From assembly GCA_049602155.1 (NCBI GenBank), contig JBMYRH010000021.1, positions 1 to 64,000 on the forward strand: a DNA stretch of 64,000 nucleotides, given 5' to 3'. The DNA comes from JBMYRH01 sp049602155. GTDB taxonomy: Bacteria > Myxococcota_A > UBA9042 > PHBI01 > JBMYRH01. Below the pieces are notes generated by a model. The model was not told the DNA's origin, made no database searches, and saw only the letters and a program-made list of their open reading frames with translations. Positions within the stretch are counted from its first letter, which is position 1. The number at the start of each line of letters is the position of its first letter. A program made the translations under genes and the position numbers. Of this stretch, positions 16,468 to 24,483 are shown in pieces.

Positions 16468-18093
16468 ATGGCGACGACTGTTCAAGGTGCGGGTCTAGAG
16501 GGGATTGATGGTGTCTTGGTAGATGTCCAAGTCGCGAGTCTTGATGGCTTACCTTGCCTTGAGATCTCGGGGCTCCCTACGGCGTGTATCAAGGAGGCCA
16601 AGCATCGCATTCGCTCTGCGTTCCGTTCAGCTTGCTATGAGTGGCCGACAAAGCGCCTCGTTGCGAACCTCGCCCCTGCCGATCTGCCGAAATCCGGGAC
16701 TGGCTACGACTTGCCCCTCGCCGTCGCAGTCATGACTCATGCAGGGCAGCTCCCCCCGGCGGCGAGCTCGGGGGCGCTCTTTTATGCTGAATTGGGCTTG
16801 GACGGAGGCCTTCGGGCTCTACCCGGTGCCATAAACGTCGCGCTCGCCGCACGGGACGCGGGGATCACTTTGATGTACACCGCCTTGGAGTGTGCAGCTG
16901 AGGCGGCGGCAGTCCCTGGTATCACAGTGTTCGGGGTGGACGGCTTTGTGTCGCTGGTGCGCCACCTCCACGGCGAACTGCCCCTCACGCCCGCCGAGCC
17001 GGCACCGTATGTCCCGCAGCCGTCCTCGGCGACGGATCTCTCGCTGGTACGCGGCCAACTCCGAGCACGGCGCGCGCTTGAGGTGGCTGCGGCTGGAGGG
17101 CACAACCTGCTCTTGATGGGGCCTCCAGGTTGCGGAAAGACCTTGCTCGCGAGGGCCCTCGCCGGGGTCCTGCCGTCCCTCTCGCTCGAGGAGCGTATCG
17201 ACGTCACGCGCTGTCATAGCGTGGCCGGACTCACTCGGCGCGCAGGGGCCTTGATGGTCGAACGTCCATTCCGAGCTCCACATGCCACCTCGACTTATGC
17301 GGCCCTTATCGGAGGGGGGAACCCTATCAGGCCAGGGGAGGTGGCTTTGGCCCACCGAGGCGTCCTCTTCTTAGATGAGACCCCGGAGTTTAGCCGCCAA
17401 GCGTTAGAGGCCCTCCGTGCGCCGCTCGAGGACCGACACGTCGTCGTCTCCCGGGCCGGGCGGACGGCGCGGTTCCCGACGAGCGTCTCTCTAGTCTGCG
17501 CGATGAACCCTTGCCCCTGCGGCTACCGGGATGACCCAAGGCGCGCCTGTCGTTGCACACCGAGGCAGATAGATGGGTACCGTCGAAGGCTCAGTGGACC
17601 GCTGCTGGACCGAGTGGACATTCAGGTTCGCTTGGATGCGGTTCGTGGTGATGAGCTCGTCGCACCCGCGCTGGGGGAGTCCACGGAGTGTGTTCGAACT
17701 CGGGTTGAGGCTTGCCGTGCGCGACAGCGGGCAAGAAATGGGGCTCAAACGAACGCGGAGGTGGGGCTGGCGAGGCTTGAGAAGATCGCGCCGCTTGGGA
17801 CCAGCGAGGCGAGCCACTTGGGTGCAGCCATTCGTGCACTGGGTCTCACAGCGCGCTCCTGGCATCGCGTGATTCGGGTCGCACGTACCATCGCAGACTT
17901 GGACGCGAGAGAGCGGATCGAGCGAGCGGATCTCTCTGAGGCGCTGACCTATCGCGTCTTGGAGGAGCGGCGACTTCAGGGCGGGGCGACCGTGAAACGA
18001 AAGCAAACGGAGGTCTCTGGGGCGATGGTCGCCCCGGAGACGCCTAGAGAGCCTTTAAGGCAGGAGGTAGCGCAGTGCAGACGGGTGGAATGA
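16468..18093 (+). CDS. comM: ComM/YifB-family Mg-chelatase-like AAA+ ATPase
   Basis: 541 residues from the ATG at 16468, with AAGGAG 5 nt upstream. The ChlI-like N-domain (about 20-170) is followed by Walker A GPPGCGKT (about 218-225), Walker B GVLFLDE (about 302), an MNPCPCGY..CRC cysteine cluster (about 346-362) and a C-terminal helical domain. ComM is a hexameric branch-migration helicase that extends RecA-made D-loops during natural transformation. Its 3' end overlaps recA by 19 bp and ssb follows, so the three form a coherent recombination operon. Confidence 0.92.
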   Translation: MATTVQGAGLEGIDGVLVDVQVASLDGLPCLEISGLPTACIKEAKHRIRSAFRSACYEWPTKRLVANLAPADLPKSGTGYDLPLAVAVMTHAGQLPPAASSGALFYAELGLDGGLRALPGAINVALAARDAGITLMYTALECAAEAAAVPGITVFGVDGFVSLVRHLHGELPLTPAEPAPYVPQPSSATDLSLVRGQLRARRALEVAAAGGHNLLLMGPPGCGKTLLARALAGVLPSLSLEERIDVTRCHSVAGLTRRAGALMVERPFRAPHATSTYAALIGGGNPIRPGEVALAHRGVLFLDETPEFSRQALEALRAPLEDRHVVVSRAGRTARFPTSVSLVCAMNPCPCGYRDDPRRACRCTPRQIDGYRRRLSGPLLDRVDIQVRLDAVRGDELVAPALGESTECVRTRVEACRARQRARNGAQTNAEVGLARLEKIAPLGTSEASHLGAAIRALGLTARSWHRVIRVARTIADLDARERIERADLSEALTYRVLEERRLQGGATVKRKQTEVSGAMVAPETPREPLRQEVAQCRRVE

Positions 18094-19076
18094 AGAAGCT
18101 CTTGAGCCGTGTGGAGAAACGTTTTGGCCAGGGGGCGTTGATGTGGATGGAAGATAATAAACAGTCGAGCGTGAGGACCTTCTCCACGGGCTCATTGGGT
18201 CTGGATAGGGCGCTCGGTATTGGGGGGTTGCCCTACGGTCGCATCGTCGAGATCTATGGACCGGAGTCTTCGGGCAAGACGACATTGACGCTGCAGGCCA
18301 TCGCTGAACTTCAAAAGCAGGGGGGCACGGCGGCGTTTATCGACGCAGAGCATGCACTGGACCTCTCCTATGCTCAGGCACTGGGTGTCGACACGGCTGG
18401 GCTCTTGATGAGTCAGCCCTCATGCGGTGAGGAGGCCCTGGAGATCGCCGACATGCTGGCGAACAGTGGAGAGGTCGACCTCATCGTTGTCGACTCGGTG
18501 GCTGCGTTGACACCACGGGCAGAGCTCGAGGGTGAAATGGGAGACACCCATGTCGGCCTTCAAGCCAGGATGATGAGCCAGGCGCTGCGGAAGCTGACCG
18601 CCACTGCTCATAAGCAAGAAGTGACGGTCGTCTTCATCAATCAGCTCCGACACAAGATCGGCGTCATGTTCGGTAGCCCTGAGACGACTACTGGTGGAAA
18701 TGCACTGAAGTTCTATGCCTCAGTGCGATTGGATATCCGCCGTATTGGGAGCATCAAGTCGAATGATGGCCAGATCATCGCGTCAAAGACGCGCATCAAG
18801 GTGGTGAAGAACAAGATGGCGCCACCCTTTAGGCAGGTCGAGGTTGAAATCCGTTTTGGCGCCGGGATTTGCCAAGCATCAGAGGTCCTTGACCATGCGG
18901 AGAGCATGGGGGTGATCTCTCGCTCTGGAGCGTGGTTCTCGATGGGCTCTGAGCGTCTAGGGCAAGGCAGAGAAAGGGTCCGAGAGCGACTCTTGGAGGA
19001 CGCCGGTTTACGCGGGCAACTCCTGGACGCCGTGCGTACGGGGCTTTTGACTGGTGGACAAGCTGCGACCGCATAG
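18075..19076 (+). CDS. recA: RecA recombinase
   Basis: 333 residues. Start GTG at 18075, with AGGAGG 8 nt upstream inside the comM 3' end. RecA hallmarks are in order: STGSLGLDRALGIGGLPYGR, Walker A GPESSGKTT (about 62-70), AAFIDAEHALD, LIVVDSVAALTPRAELEGEMGD, the L2 and filament region (INQLRHKIGVMFGSPETTT, GNALKFYASVRLDIRR) and the C-domain. RecA coats ssDNA and drives strand exchange and LexA cleavage. It is shorter at the C-terminus than E. coli RecA and lacks an acidic tail. Placement between comM and ssb suggests either the housekeeping copy or a transformation-dedicated paralogue; the window cannot decide. Confidence 0.95.
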   Translation: MQTGGMKKLLSRVEKRFGQGALMWMEDNKQSSVRTFSTGSLGLDRALGIGGLPYGRIVEIYGPESSGKTTLTLQAIAELQKQGGTAAFIDAEHALDLSYAQALGVDTAGLLMSQPSCGEEALEIADMLANSGEVDLIVVDSVAALTPRAELEGEMGDTHVGLQARMMSQALRKLTATAHKQEVTVVFINQLRHKIGVMFGSPETTTGGNALKFYASVRLDIRRIGSIKSNDGQIIASKTRIKVVKNKMAPPFRQVEVEIRFGAGICQASEVLDHAESMGVISRSGAWFSMGSERLGQGRERVRERLLEDAGLRGQLLDAVRTGLLTGGQAATA

Positions 19077-19092
19077 ACGGTAAGGAGAGGCT

Positions 19093-19464
19093 ATGAATTC
19101 AGTGTTCTTGGTGGGGCGCTTGGGCGCCGATCCAGAGCTCCGTCGCACAGGGGCGGGGAAGGGAGTGTGTAACCTCAGGGTCGCGACGGAGCGCGGCGGT
19201 AAGGAAGGCAAGTCGCAAGGGCCCGATTGGCATCGAGTCGTCGTGTGGGATCGACAAGCCGAGACATGTGCTCAGTTCTTGCAAAAAGGTCGCATGGTCG
19301 CCGTCTCGGGGCGCTTGCAGCATCGGACGTGGGAGACCGACAAGGGAGAGAAGCGCACCAGCACAGAGGTGGTCGCCTATCGGGTTCAGTTCTTCAGCGG
19401 TGGGGAGGCTCAGAGCGGGCCTCAGGGGTTCTCACCCGCTGCGACTCAGTCTCTTCCTTTTTGA
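19093..19464 (+). CDS. ssb: Single-stranded DNA-binding protein
   Basis: 123 residues with one OB fold: MNSVFLVGRLGADPELR, CNLRVATE, PDWHRVVVWDRQAE, LQKGRMVAVSGRL, TEVVAYRVQFF. An AAGGAG sits just before the ATG. The Gly/Pro linker is very short. The end is SLPF instead of the acidic DDDIPF tip that recruits partners, so partner binding may be weakened. Third gene of the comM-recA-ssb cassette; a strong hairpin lies 20 bp downstream. Confidence 0.93.
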   Translation: MNSVFLVGRLGADPELRRTGAGKGVCNLRVATERGGKEGKSQGPDWHRVVVWDRQAETCAQFLQKGRMVAVSGRLQHRTWETDKGEKRTSTEVVAYRVQFFSGGEAQSGPQGFSPAATQSLPF

Positions 19465-19483
19465 CCGAGCGGTGATCGGGGGG

Positions 19484-19513
19484 CGGCCCCGCACCAGGCT
19501 GGTGCGGTGGCCG
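19484..19513. terminator. Bidirectional hairpin terminator between ssb and selenoprotein gene
   Basis: An inverted repeat of 13 bp with one bulged base and a GGC loop (CGGCC-CCGCACCA / TGGTGCGG-TGGCCG) lies between the convergent stops at 19464 and 19526. No clear U-tract on either side, but stem strength and placement support termination in both directions. Confidence 0.6.
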
Positions 19514-19525
19514 TCTCGACGGCGC

Positions 19526-19876
19526 TTAGCCGAGGAACAGGCCGCAGTCCGGGCACTCTTTGGGGCCAGTGGCGAAGGTTGTGAGGCATGCGGGGCAGGT
19601 CATCTCGTCGGCGCCGAAATCGAGGACGATGTTTGCAGCGTCACGCTCGTCGGCGTCGAGGTGGTTTAACCACGCAGCGTCCAGGGTGGCCTTGGCCTGT
19701 GTTTCGTCATGGCTCGCGACCGCGAGCACATATCGACAGCCTCACGACCCTGGTTTACAGCCGACTGCTGTCGTGAAGCTGCTGGCGATGCCGGCGGCGT
19801 CGAGTTGCTTGGTGGCCTCCTTCACGGCATCGAGGCCGCCCTCCAAGAGGGTCACGGTTTCCAGTGCATAGCTCAT
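19526..19876 (-). CDS. Predicted selenoprotein, SU-x-C motif plus zinc ribbon (in-frame UGA at 19744-19742)
   Basis: The minus frame is open from ATG 19876 to a stop at 19526 (116 aa) if the single internal TGA is read as Sec45. The peptide around it is GCKPGS-U-GCRYVLAVASHDE. Residues 1-65 look like a small alpha/beta ligand or regulatory domain (LEGGLDAVKEATKQLDAAGI, then YVLAVAS.DE..AK), possibly DUF2007-like. Residues about 92-112 form a two-Cys-pair zinc ribbon (CPAC..CPDC). A paralogue 110 bp upstream has TGA at the same aligned place. A SECIS-like hairpin with a GGUC loop follows the UGA. UxC may be a redox pair. The Shine-Dalgarno is weak. A nonsense mutation is the alternative, but two aligned cases make it unlikely. 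Confidence 0.8.
19708..19732 (-). promoter_or_regulatory. SECIS-like hairpin of selenoprotein gene 1
   Basis: Starting 9 nt after the TGA, the minus strand can fold as UAUG-[U]-GCUCGC-GGUC-GCGAGC-CAUG. That is a ten-pair stem (one G·U) with a single bulged U and a GGUC tetraloop. The loop begins 20 nt after the UGA. From established knowledge, E. coli fdhF SECIS has the same GGUC loop, a bulged U and 18 nt spacing, and SelB reads these features. Confidence 0.75.
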
Positions 19877-19985
19877 ACGAAGACGCTACCAGACCAAGAG
19901 GCCTCGCGGCCATTCTGTTGTGCATGGGGTCGTATTTCCCCGGCAGGGAGCGTGCGTCTGGAGGAACTCACAAAGGAGCGGGTGG

Positions 19986-20291
19986 CTACTTGCGCTTCTT
20001 CCTGCGGGCCTTTGAGGCGCTCTTTGACTTCTTTCGTGCCTGGGTTCGTGCGGCAACTCGTGCCTGACGTTCAGCCTCTAGCGTTTGGGAGCGCCATGTC
20101 GCGAGGCTGGTTTTGGCACGGACGATGTCGTCACTCGCGACCGCGAGCACATAGCAGCAACTTCACGATGTACCGCCACCAGTGAGTGAGACGTCGTGCG
20201 GGATGCCCTCGGCGTCGATGTGGGTCGCGGCTTGAGTGACTTCGTCGAGGCCGCCCTCCATGATGGGGACCAGTTGTGGGCTGTCGTTCAT
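19986..20291 (-). CDS. Predicted selenoprotein paralogue, SU-x-C motif plus basic tail (in-frame UGA at 20165-20163)
   Basis: From ATG 20291 the frame runs to TAG at 19986 (101 aa) if TGA is read as Sec43. The context is GGGTS-U-SCCYVLAVASDD. It aligns with the downstream paralogue: (L/M)EGGLD.V..A...(L/I)DA.GI, then S-U-x-C-x-YVLAVAS.D...AK..L..W. Instead of a zinc ribbon it ends in a Lys/Arg/Ser/Ala tail (ARKKSKSASKARRKKRK), suggesting nucleic-acid or membrane contact. Transcribed away from the LysM peptidase gene at 20394, toward paralogue 1. No close Shine-Dalgarno is seen. Without Sec insertion the product would be a 42-residue stub. Confidence 0.78.
20132..20149 (-). promoter_or_regulatory. 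SECIS-like hairpin of selenoprotein gene 2
   Basis: The hairpin GCUCGC-GGUC-GCGAGU (extendable by a U·G pair) begins 14 nt after the TGA, and its GGUC loop begins 20 nt after it. The 20 bases centred on it are identical to the matching region of paralogue 1, while most flanking DNA has diverged. Confidence 0.7.
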
Positions 20292-20393
20292 GGTGTCCAA
20301 GTTACCAAGGGTGACGAGGTTTGGGGAGCTGAACCGACAGTTCGGCGACTTTCCTTGCGTCTCCAATGATTCAGCGCCTCAATAGAGGGTCTG

Positions 20394-21257
20394 ATGCGTG
20401 CGTTGCTACCGATAACGCTCTTGGCGACCGTGGTTGGCTTTACTTTGCCGGCGCAGGGCAAGGAACGTTGTGTCTCCGTTGGGAAGCCCTCCAATGGTTG
20501 GTTGATCGGCGGCCAAGCTTTACCTGGTTCGGAGCGCCTCCAGGTGCGTGAGGGGCGTAACTTCGGTACGCCAGAGCTAGTGGAGGGGATCATCGCTGCA
20601 GTTGAAGCGGTGCATGCACGCCACCCGGGAGCACATCGGCTTGTGACAGGTGACTTGTCGCGACGTGAGGGGGGCAAGCTCTCCCGACACGTCTCTCATC
20701 AGTCGGGGCGTGACGCGGATATCGGCTACTATCTTCACACAGATGTACCACCGAGGTGGTTTCGAAAGGCCTCCTCAGAGACCCTCGATGTACCGCGAAC
20801 TTGGACATTTCTGAGCGCACTGCTCGCTGATGGAAAGAGCGAGTACATCTTCATCGATTATCGGCTCCAGAAGCTGCTCTATAACTACGCACGCGACGTG
20901 GCAAAAGTGAGCCCAGCTGAGCTGAGACGCACGTTCTCGTATCCGAGGGGGCGCAGCGCGCGTGTTGGGATTATTCGTCACCTCAAGGGTCATCGTGACC
21001 ACATGCACGTGCGTTTTCATGCCCGGACCTCGGTGGGTAACCAGAGGAGCTATGCTGAAGAGCATGGCACCAAGGCGCTCAAGCCGACGGCGCGCCGCGT
21101 GACAATTCGCAAGGGCTGGACGTTGAGCTCGATAGCTCGGAAATATCGGACAACAGTTGCCAAGCTAAGATCTTGGAACAAGCTCCCGCGCGGCGCCACG
21201 ATTTATCCTGGAGATCGTTTAATTGTGGGCTGGCGAAGTCCACTCGACGACCTCTAG
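20394..21257 (+). CDS. Penicillin-insensitive (MepA/LAS-type) murein endopeptidase with LysM
   Basis: 287 residues. The signal peptide (MRALLPITLLATVVGFTLPAQG) targets the periplasm. The LAS metallopeptidase core has the zinc motif HVSHQSGRDADIGYY (about 99-113) and GHRDHMHVRF (about 199-208), as in MepA (peptidase M74), which cuts D-Ala-mDAP cross-links. The C-terminal LysM (about 238-283, TIRKGWTLSSIARKYRTTV, YPGDRLIVG) binds peptidoglycan. A GAGGG precedes the ATG. Convergent with the cytochrome gene, with only 4 bp between stops. Role: cell-wall remodelling. Confidence 0.88.
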   Translation: MRALLPITLLATVVGFTLPAQGKERCVSVGKPSNGWLIGGQALPGSERLQVREGRNFGTPELVEGIIAAVEAVHARHPGAHRLVTGDLSRREGGKLSRHVSHQSGRDADIGYYLHTDVPPRWFRKASSETLDVPRTWTFLSALLADGKSEYIFIDYRLQKLLYNYARDVAKVSPAELRRTFSYPRGRSARVGIIRHLKGHRDHMHVRFHARTSVGNQRSYAEEHGTKALKPTARRVTIRKGWTLSSIARKYRTTVAKLRSWNKLPRGATIYPGDRLIVGWRSPLDDL

Positions 21258-21261
21258 CCCT

Positions 21262-23403
21262 TCACTCGAGGTTAAGCGGACCGGGCCAACTCTTGTTGGT
21301 CGTCGCGTCCGATGGAATCGGGGTCTGGATCGGGGCCGACGCGGGGACTTTGATGGCGCGCATCGCCTCAATCTCGTCGAGGGTGAGCGGCCTCTCGACG
21401 TCGAGAGAGGGATCCCGGGGAGCGATCAAGGGGACACCGGCTTGTGTCTGAATGGCATCTAGCTGGTAGGTGGTTTGTGGTGCGCCGGGAGGACATTCTC
21501 CGTCGCCTTGGGTCACATCGCAGGCCTCACGAGGGAAGCGTTGCGTCCCGAACCCGTGGGTCAAGTCGAGGAGAGCCGCGTTGCTGGGAGGGGACTCGTC
21601 GCCGGCCGTGTGGCAGCGGTCGCAGGCCATGAAAGCGGTCCGCGAGCGCACCGTGTGTGGGTGATATGCGCGCTGACCAAAACCAGGTCCGACCCGGCCA
21701 TCAGGGTGTTCAAAGCGTCGAGGACTTTGGGAGACCCACTCAACCGGGGTGGGCTCGAAGACGTCTGGGTCCTCTACGATTAGGCTCATGAAGAGCCGGT
21801 CTCCAGGAGCACTGGGGGCGATCATCCCATCTTGGTTTCGCATGAGCACAAGGTCGTGGAGCGCGACCCACTCCAACGTACTGTCGATCTTGCCTGGGAT
21901 TTGCTCGCCCGTGGTGTGATACGTCCCAGACGCCAGCAGATCGACCTCCACGTGGCATCCATAGCAGCTGGGGAGCCAGCTGGAGTGGCAGGTGTAGCAC
22001 TCCATTTCGTCGGTGTGGCTAAAGCCGTTTTCGTTGACGCCCATCGCCTGCTCTGCGGCCTCGTTGTAGCGCTCATGGCCTGGGGTCACGACGTCCATGG
22101 CTTGAGGCACTTGTAGCTCTCGCCCGTCACTTTTGAGGGTCAGGTAGACGGCCCCATCCCGCTCGTACAACGCATGACGTGGGTCCTGGAGTAGAGCCCG
22201 CGCTCGGACGGTGCCATGACAATCGGTGCACTCCGTCTTCACCGCACAGAACGCATCTCCACCCAGGTGCCCGTTACCGTGGAGCTCCTCGCTGGTGTGG
22301 CAATCAATACAGCCCATGCCCGCCTCTTGGTGCACGTCCGGCGGGGTCTCATCGAAGCCGTTCCCGGCCTGCTCGTCGAGGATGTAGTGGTGGGGATCTT
22401 TGCCGTGCAGAGAGCGGCCTAGGGTGCCCGGGTTATCGGGGTTCGCCTCGGCCAAGTCGGAGGCGTTGCGCATGCCGGCGTAGTTGAGTCCGACTCGGGT
22501 GCCATCGTGGTGGCATGTGCCGCAGGTGGAGTCGTCCGGCGCCGCGGTCATCTCGTGCACGGCGGGGTGGGGGATAGTGAGCGGGTTGAGGGTGGGGTCG
22601 TTCGATGCACTGGAGCCGTCCTCGTTGTAGGGCATGTGACATGCTGAGCACCCGGACGATCGGAAGTCACCTGCGAACCGGTTGTCTCCGAAGTCGTTGA
22701 GGTGACATCGTACGCAGGTCTTCGCGAGCATCTGCTCGACGGCGTTCGCGGCGCTCGCCGCCGTGGCAGGGTTGACGGTTCCGACCGCGATGGGTTGAGG
22801 GTCGAACTCTGTCAGGAAGTTCGCGCTACAGACCGTGTTATCGCCGTCCGCGATCATATCGGTGCTGGCGTATACCGGGACAGGGGAGGGCTGTTTGCCC
22901 GCACGATAGCGCGCCGCGGCGAGCTCTCCCGCGGCGTGAGCCATTGGAGAGGTCTTTGCCAAGTCACTTTGGGCTTCGTGGCAAGGCCCACAGGTCTCAT
23001 CGACGACGCGGAAATCACCTGGGTTGACGAATCGGAGATAGGCAGGGTCGACCTCGTCCAGCTCTCCCGAGCGCAGTTGTCGGAGCCGGCTAGGGCCATA
23101 GGAGGGAGAGACATGAGCTCGGTCCATGTCGTACACCCAGCCCGTGCTGCACTCCGGGTCCGAGGGCGTGCCTCCGATGGCGCCATCACAGACCCAGTCT
23201 TGCCCGCCATGACATGTGACGCAGGAGACCTCAGACCAGGGATGGGCCTGCTCAATACCATGAGGTGAACCCTCCTCGTCACGGGGTTGGTGACAGACCT
23301 CACAGTTGGGGCGATGGGCGACGACACGCTCGGGCGCCGCCTCGCACGCGGTCAACGCTGTGAGTAAGGAGAGCAGAGCGAGACGCAGGGCGCGCAGCAT
23401 CAT
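21262..23403 (-). CDS. Eleven-heme c-type cytochrome lipoprotein
   Basis: 713 residues. It carries a lipoprotein signal (LLSLLTALTAC) and eleven CxxCH heme motifs: CEVCH, CVTCH, CGPCH, CVRCH, CSACH, CGTCH, CIDCH, CTDCH, CYTCH, CYGCH and CDRCH. Many additional His residues can act as distal ligands. It should be an outer or periplasmic electron-transfer protein; a substrate reductase activity cannot be excluded. The ATG overlaps the upstream stop by 4 bp (ATGA), so it is translationally coupled to the small lipoprotein gene before it. The C-terminal 80 residues carry no heme site. Confidence 0.9.
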   Translation of the reverse strand: MMLRALRLALLSLLTALTACEAAPERVVAHRPNCEVCHQPRDEEGSPHGIEQAHPWSEVSCVTCHGGQDWVCDGAIGGTPSDPECSTGWVYDMDRAHVSPSYGPSRLRQLRSGELDEVDPAYLRFVNPGDFRVVDETCGPCHEAQSDLAKTSPMAHAAGELAAARYRAGKQPSPVPVYASTDMIADGDNTVCSANFLTEFDPQPIAVGTVNPATAASAANAVEQMLAKTCVRCHLNDFGDNRFAGDFRSSGCSACHMPYNEDGSSASNDPTLNPLTIPHPAVHEMTAAPDDSTCGTCHHDGTRVGLNYAGMRNASDLAEANPDNPGTLGRSLHGKDPHHYILDEQAGNGFDETPPDVHQEAGMGCIDCHTSEELHGNGHLGGDAFCAVKTECTDCHGTVRARALLQDPRHALYERDGAVYLTLKSDGRELQVPQAMDVVTPGHERYNEAAEQAMGVNENGFSHTDEMECYTCHSSWLPSCYGCHVEVDLLASGTYHTTGEQIPGKIDSTLEWVALHDLVLMRNQDGMIAPSAPGDRLFMSLIVEDPDVFEPTPVEWVSQSPRRFEHPDGRVGPGFGQRAYHPHTVRSRTAFMACDRCHTAGDESPPSNAALLDLTHGFGTQRFPREACDVTQGDGECPPGAPQTTYQLDAIQTQAGVPLIAPRDPSLDVERPLTLDEIEAMRAIKVPASAPIQTPIPSDATTNKSWPGPLNLE

Positions 23404-24005
23404 TCTTCGCCAGCCAAGGTGACCTCATAGCTCGCGGTCCCGACGCGGTCCCCGTCGTCGGTGATGGAGATCTCGAGCGTCGCTGAGAGCCCGAACAGCT
23501 CCTCTAGGGGCTCAAGTGCATGTGCCTCGTCGCGCTTGATTCGGACCGGGTAGAATTTGATCTCAAGCCAGCCATCGACGGCCGGGAAGAGCTTCACAGT
23601 CGTGTAGGACTCTCCAATTATTTCACCGGTTTCTGCAGTGAGAGCGGCCAATATGACGGCCTTGCTCTCACCGCCCACCATGCGCACTGCGGGCATGATC
23701 CACTCTCCGCCTTGAACGCCGTTGACGATGACGAGCGGGCTCCCCGTCTCCATGAAGGGGGTGTAGAGCGTGTCGGTGTAGGTCCCCATCTCGACGAGGA
23801 GCTCCCCAGGAGGTACTTCAATGCCGGACCCTTGGTGTTCCCACGGGACGACCTCGGGATCGATAAGGATGGGCTGCACACTGTCACAGGCCACACCCCA
23901 CAAGAGGGCGGCAAGTGCGCAACCAAAGATGACGACATGACGGTACACGTCCGTGAGCTTACCAAAGCCGAACGCTCGATGTGGTGGGAGACGTGTGGCG
24001 CGCAC
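23400..24005 (-). CDS. Small lipoprotein of the multiheme-cytochrome operon
   Basis: 201 residues from GTG 24005, which overlaps the preceding TAG by one base; an alternative GTG about 16 codons downstream (VYRHVVIFGCALAALLWGVAC) gives a more typical signal peptide. Lipobox WGVAC. The remainder is a predicted beta-sandwich (ELLVEMGTYTDTLYTPF, GWLEIKFYPVRI, ATLEISITDDGD) with no recognised family. Its coupling to the cytochrome gene on one side and a secreted protein on the other suggests an assembly or docking partner. Confidence 0.7.
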   Translation of the reverse strand: MRATRLPPHRAFGFGKLTDVYRHVVIFGCALAALLWGVACDSVQPILIDPEVVPWEHQGSGIEVPPGELLVEMGTYTDTLYTPFMETGSPLVIVNGVQGGEWIMPAVRMVGGESKAVILAALTAETGEIIGESYTTVKLFPAVDGWLEIKFYPVRIKRDEAHALEPLEELFGLSATLEISITDDGDRVGTASYEVTLAGEE

Positions 24006-24457
24006 TAGATTCGCCGGAATTTCCAGGCCCCGCCTTCGCGCTCCAAGGTGAAGGGGCGGGGCATCCCGTCAGCGTGGCAGGCGAGGAAGAGCTTGAGCTC
24101 GTTGCCGACCTCTTCACGTCGCGTGATGTGGAGCTTAGCTCGGGCTTTGCCTCGCAGGCAGTGAGGCACCAGCTTTCGAGCGGCCTTGAGGTTGAACTCC
24201 TTCAGGCTCTTCACAGCCATCGGGGTGAGGCACAGCTTTGCTTTGTGGCAGTAGCGCTTGACCCATCGGTTGAACTTGCCGTCGGCGATCAGCTTCAAGC
24301 CCTCAAGCACAACGAACTCAGGGGTCCCTTTCAGGGGCGTGATTAAGCCCTCATTGACCTCTTCTTTCTCTGTTTCCGCAAGGGGAGCCGCCCAGATGAC
24401 GGGGGCTGTTAGGCAGCCGATAAGAGAGAGCGTCGTCGCTGTGATGAGGATCTTCAT
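24005..24457 (-). CDS. Small secreted protein, first coupled gene before cytochrome
   Basis: 150 residues from the ATG at 24457, with GGAGG 4-5 nt upstream. The reading frame is open 216 bp further but without a credible start. Signal peptide MKILITATTLSLIGCLTAPVIWA. The mature part is small and basic, with four Cys (RYCHKAKLCLTP, HCLRGKA, FLACHADG). The terminal stretch PFTLEREGGAWKFRRI resembles the end of DUF4878/SnoaL-like folds, but that is weak. Function unknown; membership in the same operon as the 11-heme cytochrome is clear from overlapping stop and start. Confidence 0.7.
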   Translation of the reverse strand: MKILITATTLSLIGCLTAPVIWAAPLAETEKEEVNEGLITPLKGTPEFVVLEGLKLIADGKFNRWVKRYCHKAKLCLTPMAVKSLKEFNLKAARKLVPHCLRGKARAKLHITRREEVGNELKLFLACHADGMPRPFTLEREGGAWKFRRI

Positions 24458-24483
24458 GGCGCCTCCGAGTCGGCGTGAGCCTA

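Noticed and set aside
19526..20291. Reading the aligned TGAs as nonsense mutations in two pseudogenes
   Set aside because: Both copies carry TGA at the same aligned residue, both remain open and similar after it, and both have a SECIS-like hairpin at equal spacing.
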